From the NCBI GenBank assembly GCA_014634225.1, contig BLFN01000009.1, positions 57,516 to 70,015 of the forward strand: DNA of 12,500 nt. Reading direction: 5' to 3'. Numbering within the stretch: position 1 is the first letter of the stretch; every line of letters starts with the position of its first letter. This document shows positions 1 to 7,207 of the stretch, piece by piece. The translations under genes and the position numbers were made by a program. A model generated the notes under the pieces. It saw only the letters and a program-made list of their open reading frames with translations. It was not told the origin of the DNA and ran no database searches. Source of the DNA: Acropora yongei (lineage: Eukaryota > Cnidaria > Anthozoa > Scleractinia > Acroporidae).

Positions 1-2
1 AT

Positions 3-104
3 CAACGTTTTGAAAGTAAATCTCTAATCGAAGCCTTGGAGGAAGTGAAAAGCTGTCGCTATTTGCGCATCGTACAAAGAACAGAACAACGTAATACGAA
101 GTAG
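3..104 (+). CDS. 3' end of unrecognised + strand gene, copy A (partial)
   Basis: An open frame enters from the left edge and stops at TAG 102-104. Its 33 residues include EALEEVKSCRYLRIVQR and match the C-terminus of the gene at 4335-4910 (EALEEVKSCRYLRVVER) nearly residue for residue. After that the tails diverge (TEQRNTK here, GKRNTNLRKI there). The rest of the gene lies outside the window. The high identity over the helical C-terminal stretch against a diverged spacer suggests both copies were under coding constraint. I do not recognise the family. The gene converges on the CILP fragment at 1933-3838. Confidence 0.7.
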   Translation, partial: QRFESKSLIEALEEVKSCRYLRIVQRTEQRNTK

Positions 105-813
105 GGGAAAATGTCGCTTTTCGTCAAGGGATAAAATCATGATTTATACCTTTGCTCTTTTACTTTAAACGACAGTACATTACGGGTGAATTCTGCGCAA
201 GTTTGCCCTTGCTAATTTAATTTAAGCCGTTCTCTTGTTCCTGCACCTCTTCCTGACGTGATACATCTATTCGTCTTCAGGAGTTGGGTTTCGTGTTTGT
301 TGAAACTGAGCATTTTGAACATTTCAACAGAAATATCGTAGCATTGCATTACAATCATATACTCTGTAGGAGGGCTTGCTGGACCTAAATCGATGAAATC
401 TCGCCACTAAATCTTTGCATGGCTTAGCTTATGCCATGATCCGTTGCGTTGGCCTAAATGATCGCAACTGTGGGGACAAAAACTTATGCTTCCTTTATTT
501 TTAAAATTTTTGAGATTTAGGCTTAATGTAGCATTAGGCAATGACGTCATCGACGAGAACGCGAATGACAGAGAACAATTGATTGATTGAGCAAAACCAA
601 TGGTAGGGTGCGCCTCATTCATTTTTTTTTTTACATGCATTTATTTGCCATTGTCGTCTCGCCAGGGATGTGGAAGGTTCCAATTTGAGGTTATGAAGAC
701 AACGTGGGCACTCGTGCGTGCGACAAGTGTTCTCTTGTTGTCCATCCCGTTCAGGCGAGTAAGTATAATTTTTGCATAAAGGAGAGCCAGAACTCTGACT
801 TAGGGTAACGATG

Positions 814-838
814 TTTTTTTTTTCTTTTTTTTTTTTTT
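814..838. repeat. Poly-T tract (low complexity)
   Basis: A run of T interrupted by one C at 824. The matching part of copy B (around 5740) has no such tract, so it arose or expanded in copy A only. It could be an expanded microsatellite or, read on the minus strand, a poly-A tail remnant. No adjacent retroelement body was recognised. Confidence 0.75.
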
Positions 839-961
839 ACCAAGGAGACAGTATATCACATCTTTTGATGCTTACACAGAGTAGCCTGAATTATATCTGT
901 TTATTAGACGTGAATGCAATTATTCAAAAAGTGTAAGTCAAAGCGTTGGCTGCTACTTTTT

Positions 962-1100
962 TCAAGACCTCCCCTACTGAAAATTCGCGTGAATGCCGAT
1001 ACCTTACACGCAAAAATTCTTTGTGTTTATTGGTCTCGTGGCTTACAGGTAGCAAGGTCCTTTTCCGACCCCAGCCCAAAACCCAGGGAGAGGTCCTGGT
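962..1100. repeat. Imperfect inverted-repeat module, copy A
   Basis: The module begins caagacctcccc and ends gggagaggtcctgg, which are roughly reverse complements. Between them it carries ggtctcgtggct and ggtccttttccgacc. The same module lies at about 5883-6021. It could be an old dispersed repeat that was present before the duplication. I could not assign it to a named family. Confidence 0.4.
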
Positions 1101-1644
1101 ACTGATGCTGAGTTGGCCGATATCCTAATACAACCCTGACGTCAAAACTAATATCAAATTAGTTTACCAATAGACTTTGACTATTGCGTGGCAAGGTTCG
1201 ATTCCTCTGGAACGCGCAAAGAAGTTAATACCAAAAGGATACCATAAACAAAGCTACGGTGCTCAGAAACTCAAGCATTTTCTAAGCAAGTAGAGAGTTA
1301 TTGAGAACTGAGCATTCTTGATATGGCGAAAACTAATCGATTGTTTGACTAAAAACCTGTCTTCCTTTTCTTCTAGTCGAATAACAGGTTGATATGAAAG
1401 ATTGCATCTAAAGAATCGAGTTTTTGTGCACCTTTGCTTTTGAAGTTGCTGTTTAACACTGTGTCCATCAAACATGTTTTTGTTGGTCCAGGCTTCATTG
1501 TCGTACTTCAGCTAAAATGCAATTGATTAAATGGTTCACTCGTTGAGTCCCAAGAACCAAAACCAATGGAAAGGTCTTTAACGAGGATGATTTCTTTCTT
1601 TAAGCCTAAAATAACTGTTGAACGTTCTTCACCTGAACAAGATT

Positions 1645-1682
1645 GGGGACAGGAAGGGGGGGAGGGGGGGGCTTGAAAAGGG
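1645..1682 (+). other. G-rich tract with G-quadruplex potential
   Basis: G runs lie at 1645-1648, 1656-1662, 1664-1671 and 1680-1682. The central 16 bases alone could give four runs of three G. The aligned part of copy B has only short runs (gggcaagggtggcg), so this is specific to copy A. No function is implied by the sequence alone. Confidence 0.6.
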
Positions 1683-1932
1683 CGGTAACAGATCTCCATT
1701 TTCTCGACACTTCATCGCGGTTTTGTTGTGATGTGAAATAGAATACGGATACTGTTAATTCAACTAATAATCAGATGACTGAAATGAAATGAGTCTTACA
1801 ACCTTTCAATCCAATTCCCTAGTTCATCGCTTGCTGTACACCAAATGCATAAATATTATTGAAAAAATAAGTGTTACTACTAGTATGCTTGCAGTGTACA
1901 AGATGTTTCACTTAAATACATCATTGGCTTAC

Positions 1933-3838
1933 CTGCAAGAGAACTCTACAGTAGGGCTATTTTCATTGACTTGTAAAGGTTGCCCTTGTTGCCAACCGTT
2001 GTTCCCATTTAAGCACCGATTCTTACCAACTGCAAGATCGTTTTTGTCACCTGTGTATACATAATCGATGTCGAAGTTACCGGTAGGTAGGGGAACACAG
2101 AGCAACGTTTCAGATCCTGGTGAAGATTGAGGAGGACATGGGGTGTTACTGCCATCAAGGTTCTGTTGGCGTGTCAGATAGTTTCTCTGAAACTGACAGT
2201 TTCCTGTCAAATGAGTAACATGGACGTGAGTCCATTCACTAACGAAACGTCCTGTAGTTGGATAGAATACGTTTCCTGGACATCGAATCTCAGCACAGTC
2301 TACAAACATATTATTGCCACCGGATACATTCTGGGCGGTTACAGCTGAGTCTCCGTAGTGGCGCGATTTATTTGGACCGTAGCTTCTGACGAGGAATGAG
2401 GAAGCGCTTGTTCCCCTCACCAGTATTTTGATGAAACAAGCATAGCCTTGAGGATACCAGTTAAGGGTTTGTGTCATGTCATCGATGCGACCAGTGGAGT
2501 CTAGGTCAAGACTGGCAGATGTGGGGTTTTCGAATTCAAAATGTCTGACTCCGGCTGCATTGCAGCATCTTCCGAGACCGGCGGCATGACGAGGAAATAC
2601 TGGTCGACCATTTTCTGACGTCTTGACTTCAAATCTAAACGATGACACACTAGATGATGAACCTTGAAGGTCGCTGTTTGAAATTACTGTCGCTGAAACA
2701 GATGAAGAGAAAACATCCGGAGGTGAAGGTACCAAAAATCGTGAATCGCTACGTTCTCCCTGAATGTAACACAGTCTATCAATCCACACGGTTATACAGA
2801 CGGTGTGATCAACCCCTACAGTTTCTTCGAAATATCCCGTATACCTTGTCGGGCTTGAGTTCGGTTTTTCACACAGTATTCTAATGGATGATCCCACTGG
2901 AGCTTTTATTCCAACTTCGCCGAAATTTTCCACAATATCAATGTTAAGCTTTTTTTGCCTCGAGATGTCTGCAGCTATTTCAGTTTCGAGTACGAAATGT
3001 GTAATGGATCGTTTCCGTCTGTCAGAGGTTTTCTTGACCATTCGCACGTGAGATGCTTCGATCCATCGCCCTGTTGTGGAGTCAAGCCACCAAAGTTTTG
3101 TTGTGGTATTCCCGTTATTATCAACGGATATGTTAAGCTTTTCAGGGTCGAGATACAGTTTGATTGGCTTAAATGGAGAAAGCTGCCTACTCCGCTCGTC
3201 TTCAAAGTCTAAACTAAGCATCCCGTATAGCTAACCAACATTTGTTCCTCGCCATCCTCGTCAACTGCGGTGAAATTGGCTGGGGCGGCTACTATATCAG
3301 ACAAACTTTGAGTATTCACGACGTCCATTCTTAGGTTGGCTTGACCAGAAAAAACGGTGCCATCATCCCTCAACAAAGAATCTTTGGGAATTACCATCTC
3401 GGCGAACCCCGTGTCGTTTTCACTTTTACCGAGCTGAACTTTGAATTGCTGAGAGGAGTTGAACGATTTGGGGGAAGGAGCTGGTTTGAGAACAATTTTG
3501 GAAAACAACGTCTGACCTTCTTGGACATGAAAAACCCTTGTCACATCCGCATATTCTTTGCGAAAAGAGTCACCGAATACCACAGACAATCTTTTTTTTC
3601 CAGTTGACACTTGAAAAGAGAAAAAGCCCTGTTGATTTGTTCTGTATGAAAAGCCTTCAAAGGGAAGCCTCAAGTTGCTGTATATAATAGGTTTTTCAAT
3701 ATCTTCTTTTCGACCGACCACCAATCCAGTAATTTGTGATTTGGGTTTTTGACATCTTTGACAGCCACAACGAGATATTCTGGGAACTGTAAACGTGACA
3801 GAACTTCCACAGCTTATGGTGACGTTGTTTACTTCTTT
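1933..3838 (-). pseudogene. Truncated, frameshifted CILP-like C-terminal exon
   Basis: This is the duplicate of 7212-9124, the large CILP exon. Minus-strand translation starts at EVNNVTISC and includes RCGCQRCQKPKSQ, the FEGFSYRTNQQGFFSFQV stretch and, at the end, PTVEFSCR. The last codon runs into CAG|GTAAGC, a consensus donor. There are two defects. First, sequence 5' of EVNNVTISC is unrelated to the intact gene, and no TSP1, Ig or regulatory-domain exons precede it. Second, a 2-base insertion near 3223-3228 (ccgtatagctaacc against ccgtcgctaacc) shifts the frame between EEQMLVS and MLSLDFED. Otherwise both halves are open, about 200 and 430 codons, with the cysteines kept. It is about 80% identical to the intact copy over 155 residues compared by eye. 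It is most simply a recently broken partial duplicate. A sequencing error at the indel or expression as a fusion cannot be excluded. Confidence 0.8.
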
Positions 3839-4334
3839 AAAAAACAGTCGAGAAAGCGTTGACAGCGTTTTTCTAGGGGAAGAATTTTTGCCGTTTAAAG
3901 GACAGAAAAACAAATGCGAAAGTCTAAGTAAAGTACACACCAATTCACCTGAATAAATGAAGGAAAGGAACGAAGTTTTCGGGGACGTCGTGGGAATGTT
4001 GTTATTGATAATTGCAACTTACAAATAACCCCATCTTTTTATGTGTGGAAAGCAGGTGCAACAATACAAAAAAATCAAAGTGCTTTGCTTTTACTGACAC
4101 GATAACAATGGCACTTTCCTCGATGCGGCGCAAAAGGCAAAGAAATTTTAAAATCCTCTTAGAGCGAGAAACCAGACACTCCGCGACTGTTTTAAATCCC
4201 GCTGTATCTCGATATAAGATAACGAATCGCTCGCTACACGTACCAGAGGACAATTTGTGGCAGGTTCTAGCAGCCAGCTGCCCAAGGTCTTTCCTTCATC
4301 ACACAGCAAAGAATCTATTTTTAGCTTGGTGAAG
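3839..4334 (+). other. Junction region and probable upstream region of gene copy B
   Basis: Homology to the CILP exon stops at 3838, and this stretch matches nothing else in the window. It probably carries the upstream sequence of the + strand gene at 4335. On the minus strand, the frame of the CILP fragment stays open to about 3943, through a hydrophobic run (VCTLLRLSHLFFCPLNG) with no ATG. A TATAAG-like stretch lies at about 4213-4218 and an acceptor-like ctatttttag at about 4315-4324, so a 5' intron is possible. Confidence 0.4.
4108..4332 (+). CDS. Small ORF just upstream of the unrecognised gene (uORF or chance)
   Basis: ATG at 4108 sits in a strong start context (acaATGg). The frame runs 74 codons, beginning MALSSMRRKRQRNFKILLE, and stops at TGA 4330-4332, two bases before the ATG of the next gene at 4335. 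No domain is recognised. The N-terminal part is very basic. It could be an upstream ORF, a mis-framed piece of a 5' exon, or chance. No homologous copy is visible in the window to test it. Confidence 0.2.
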   Translation: MALSSMRRKRQRNFKILLERETRHSATVLNPAVSRYKITNRSLHVPEDNLWQVLAASCPRSFLHHTAKNLFLAW

Positions 4335-4910
4335 ATGTACAAGGCTAGAACTACTGTCACGGGCCATGTACCATCAAAAGTATTGCACTCAAGAGCAAAA
4401 TCTTGGAACGGGAAATTCCTTCCTTCAGATTTACCAACGTCAAGTTATAATCAAACAACAACCAATCTTCTTCAAAGAAAGGCAATATCTGGGCCATCCT
4501 TCCTTACAGACAAAAGTACACGTGATACCACTTTTTCTCTGGCTGTGACAGGAAACTTGCCCTGTGCTTCCTCCAGCTCAAATTGTCAGGGGTTTACGTT
4601 CTCTCAGTCTGTCAGAAAGGAAACAAACTCAATTGATCGAGCACGAAAAGGTGTCGAAGCTGGACTGGGTTTGTCGTCATCTTTTCCATTGTCCACCACT
4701 TTGCTTCGCAAACTCGAAGATTCCGACAAAGCAGTGAAAAAGGCTCAGAAACTAATCGCCGACTACAAACGATCAACTCAAGTTTTTGATCTCAAGCAAT
4801 GTTTGGAAAATAAATCTCTAGTAGAAGCCTTGGAGGAAGTGAAAAGCTGTCGATATTTGCGAGTTGTAGAAAGAAAAGGAAAACGAAACACAAATTTGCG
4901 AAAAATATGA
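4335..4910 (+). CDS. Unrecognised protein, about 191 aa, copy B
   Basis: An uninterrupted frame from ATG 4335 (A at -3, context gaagATGt) to TGA 4908-4910. The frame stays open upstream to about 4218, but the first ATG is 4335. Residues 1-110 or so are Ser/Thr-rich and low in hydrophobics, suggesting disorder (for example PSDLPTSSYNQTTTN). From about residue 130 the sequence looks helical and charged (LLRKLEDSDKAVKKAQKLI, then EALEEVKSCRYLRVVER) and ends in a basic tail. There is no signal peptide, membrane segment or known catalytic motif. The C-terminal 30 residues are repeated in the left copy at 3-104, which supports the reading frame. Copy B may lack its original promoter or 5' exons, because the duplication junction at 3838/3839 lies about 500 bases upstream. 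The gene converges on the CILP gene. I do not recognise the family, and this may be only the last exon. Confidence 0.6.
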   Translation: MYKARTTVTGHVPSKVLHSRAKSWNGKFLPSDLPTSSYNQTTTNLLQRKAISGPSFLTDKSTRDTTFSLAVTGNLPCASSSSNCQGFTFSQSVRKETNSIDRARKGVEAGLGLSSSFPLSTTLLRKLEDSDKAVKKAQKLIADYKRSTQVFDLKQCLENKSLVEALEEVKSCRYLRVVERKGKRNTNLRKI

Positions 4911-5054
4911 TTCATACGTTTGTTCTTTCACTTAAAACAGAGCGTTACGTGCAAATTTGGAGCAAGTTTGCCCTTGCCAATTTTAATCTTGTTGCTACGC
5001 ATCTTCCTGACGTGACCCATATATTCGACTTCAAGGGGGTGTGGGCTCCGCGTT

Positions 5055-5213
5055 AATAGGCGAGTTTTTAATTGTGCAGGAGTAAAAGAACAGAGTCGAG
5101 GTTCAAGGGAATAATTTGCATTTTCCTTTCTTTTAAACAATACAAAATGCTAATTATTCCCCTGAACCTCGAATCTGTTCTTTTGTTCCTGCACAATTCG
5201 AAACTAGCCTATT
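5055..5213. mobile_element. Foldback / MITE-like element with 70-bp arms
   Basis: Two arms of 70 bases (5055-5124 and 5144-5213) are reverse complements, matching at 62 of 70 positions by my count, around a 19-base loop. The tips read AATAGGC and GCCTATT. The matching place in copy A (near 285-300) has no such sequence, so it was inserted into one copy after duplication or lost precisely from the other. It has no coding capacity. A non-autonomous DNA transposon (MITE) fits best. Target-site duplication is not clear, and only two or three flanking bases could qualify. Confidence 0.75.
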
Positions 5214-5882
5214 GAAATTGAGTATTTTGAACATTTCAATGGAAATATCGTAGCATTCCATTGTAATCATATATTCCCTTGGAGGTATTATTGTACCTGA
5301 ATCGATAACAAAATCTCGCTACTAATTCTGTGTATGTTTTGCTAATGCCATGATCCGTGTCTTTGGACAAATGATTGCAACACTGGGGACAAAAACTGGT
5401 GTTGCTTATGCTTGCTTTACCATTGAAATCCAGGCTTAATGTAGCACGAGGCAATGTTGTCATCGAAAAGAATGACAGGGAACAAGGGATTGATTGAGCA
5501 AAACCAGTGGCAGTATAACCCCCCGCCCCCACTTACTTTTTTTTCCTACTTTTTTTTTCTTATCATTTTCTCGCATTTCTTTGCCAATGTACAGTAATGT
5601 GGAAGACTCCAATCTGAGATTAGGAAGAAAACGTGGCCACTCGCGCGCGTGACAAATTCTCTGTTACTGTCCATCCCGTTTAGCCAAACAAGATCAATTT
5701 TTGGATATATGAGAGCTAGAACCCTGACTTGGGGTAACTAAGTTCTATTGCTAAGGAGACAGTGTGCGACATCTTGTGATGCCTACACAGAGTAGCCGGA
5801 ATTGTACAATTTTATTAGACATGATTGCAATTCAAAGAAAAGTACAATAAACGTAATCCAAAGGATCATCCGTAATTTTTTT

Positions 5883-6021
5883 CAAGACCTCCCCATGCTG
5901 AAAGTTGGTATGAATGCCAGCACAATACAAGCCAACATTCTTAGTGCTGATTGGTCACGTGGCTCACAGGTAGCCAGGTCCCTCTCCCGCCTTAGCCCAA
6001 ACATCAGGGAGAGGTCTTGGG
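5883..6021. repeat. Imperfect inverted-repeat module, copy B
   Basis: Counterpart of 962-1100. It begins caagacctcccc and ends gggagaggtcttgggg. Inside, cctctccc (about 5983-5990) and gggagagg (about 6008-6015) form a second possible stem. The core gattggtcacgtggct is close to the copy A version. It may be an older dispersed repeat. No family is assigned. Confidence 0.4.
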
Positions 6022-6319
6022 GATGATGTGGACTTGGCCGATTTCCCAATGCAAGCCTGACACCAAATGGTTTTATCAATACCGATTTTCGCTACTGTGC
6101 GCTATGGTTCGATTCCTTTGAAATTCGTAGAAGACTTAAAGGCTATACGTATACCACACACAAAACTACGGTGCTCATAAACCTAAACATCTTTTAAACA
6201 AATTGATATCAATTAGGACATGGTGAAAACTAATCGAATGTTTGATTAAAAATATTAATCTTCCTTTCTTCTCGTGTGAATGTCAAGTAGCAGAAGAACA
6301 CACTTAAAAACGTGTCCTG

Positions 6320-6325
6320 TTTATT
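6320..6325 (-). promoter_or_regulatory. Candidate polyadenylation signal AATAAA for the CILP-like gene
   Basis: TTTATT on the given strand reads AATAAA on the minus strand. It lies about 880 bases 3' of the stop at 7208-7210 and about 60 bases 3' of a possible terminal splice acceptor at 6390-6391. A GT-rich stretch (GTGTGTTCTTCT on the minus strand, about 6290-6303) follows, as expected for a cleavage site. Copy A lacks AATAAA at the matching place. Confidence 0.35.
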
Positions 6326-6690
6326 TCGTCCAACTATGCTCTGAGACACCATTGTTTCAGTTGGTGCAGGCTTTACTGTCATCGCTCAGCTAAAATACGA
6401 TTAATGAATTAGTTCACTCATTTCGTCCACAGCACCAAAGCCCATGGAGAGGTTCTTTGAACGAGGATTATTTCTTAAAGTCTACAATAACTGTTGAACG
6501 CTCTTTACCTGAACTAGATAACGGGCAAGGGTGGCGACTCAGTGAAAGGGTGGCAAAAGTTTAGTCTTAACAGAATTTCATTGTTCCGACACTGTAGACG
6601 ACGGATACTGTTGATTCAACTATTGATCAAATGACTGTTTTAATTTATGAAAGTATAACCTTTCGGTCCCATTTCCTAATTTGTCGCTTG

Positions 6691-7167
6691 TACTTCCAGT
6701 TCTCAAAACCGCCCTGTCCCCAACTCTGTCTTGCATAGTGTTATCTCAGAGACTTAAAACATTTCTGCAAAGGGGAAAAAAACCCGAGATGTAGCACCAC
6801 AAGAAGCTTGAAATTATAAGAGCATCGTCCCTTTTCTTTGCCACTTTTCATGTTAATTATTTCCTTGGGGTATTAAGAAAGCAGTTTCAGGTATTGTTTC
6901 AAAAACGAGTGTGAGGGTTTCATCAGGTTTCCAAACGCGAGAAAACAAATGTTTTGTTTGTCGAGCGTTTGGAAACCTGATGAAACTAGAAGCTTGAGGT
7001 TTTTTAAATTATTTCTCCAAGAAGGAAAATTAGCTTAAATTATCATTTGAGTAAGTTTTTTTTTAATTGAAATATGGTTTTTGGTACGCGGAATGTCAAT
7101 GAGGAACCTACTTGCTGCTTTCTCATTTGTGGTATAACTATAATTTCATTTGTATTTGCATTCCACG
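6691..7167. other. Segment present only in copy B (about 440 bases net)
   Basis: Homology between the copies is interrupted after cgcttg (1833 / 6690) and resumes at gtgttac (1871 / 7168). Copy B has 477 bases between these points and copy A only 37. The segment contains the hairpin at 6917-6986 and a strong minus-strand acceptor-like site (TTTTTTTCCCCTTTGCAG, ending near 6761). No terminal inverted repeats are obvious at its ends, so it could be an insertion in B or a deletion in A. Confidence 0.6.
6917..6986. repeat. Perfect 22-bp-stem hairpin with 26-nt loop
   Basis: The arms 6917-6938 (gtttcatcaggtttccaaac then gc) and 6965-6986 are exact reverse complements. The loop 6939-6964 is itself partly palindromic (aaacaaa / tttgttt), so the whole 70 bases can fold. 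It lies in the copy-B-only segment, about 225 bases beyond the end of the large CILP exon. It could be the core of a small palindromic transposon or a microRNA-like precursor; cnidarian microRNAs often pair almost perfectly with targets, but nothing here proves expression. Confidence 0.7.
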
Positions 7168-7207
7168 GTGTTACCTACTAGTTGCATTGTGAGTTTACGT
7201 CATTGGC

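Larger units (their letters stand above)
105..1932. other. Convergent intergenic spacer, copy A
   Basis: No convincing gene is seen here. It is the counterpart of 4911-7211. It contains a minus-strand open frame at 407-640 that has a homologue in copy B, a T tract at 814-838, an imperfect inverted-repeat module at about 962-1100, two small palindromes at 1145-1186 and a G-rich run at 1645-1682. Possible 3' exon acceptors for the CILP fragment (for example TTTCATTTCAG near 1785) also lie here. Confidence 0.6.
1..3838. repeat. Left copy (A) of a tandem segmental duplication
   Basis: This stretch aligns almost end to end with 4795-9124 in the same orientation. Base 1 corresponds to base 4795, and the last shared bases are acttcttt, ending at 3838 here and 9124 there. 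It holds the tail of a + strand gene, a convergent spacer and most of a CILP exon. The coding parts are well conserved. The spacer is diverged and lacks two insertions found in the right copy. The left edge runs off the window. Confidence 0.9.
4911..7207. other. Convergent intergenic spacer / 3' flank of the CILP gene, copy B
   Basis: No convincing protein gene is seen. The spacer holds the foldback element (5055-5213), a minus-strand open frame (5236-5532) related to 407-640, the inverted-repeat module (5883-6021), a possible minus-strand AATAAA (6320-6325), candidate acceptors for a small 3' CILP exon (near 6389, 6633 and 6760), and a copy-B-only segment with a perfect hairpin (6691-7167). 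Confidence 0.6.

Noticed and set aside
1145..1186. Two small adjacent palindromes (aaactaat/attagttt and caatag/ctattg)
   Set aside because: Short stems expected in AT-rich DNA and not kept in copy B.
1195..1205. GGTTCGATTCC, identical to a tRNA B box (also 6106-6116)
   Set aside because: No A box, acceptor stem or cloverleaf is visible around either copy. The second occurrence is explained by the duplication.
1508..1699. Minus-strand frame in copy A (EERSTVILGLKKE)
   Set aside because: The matching copy B sequence has a frameshift and an early stop, so coding is not supported.
2654..3212. Plus-strand open frames antisense to the CILP fragment, with a similar one at 8301-8630
   Set aside because: They are shadows of the minus-strand coding exon and carry no recognisable domain.
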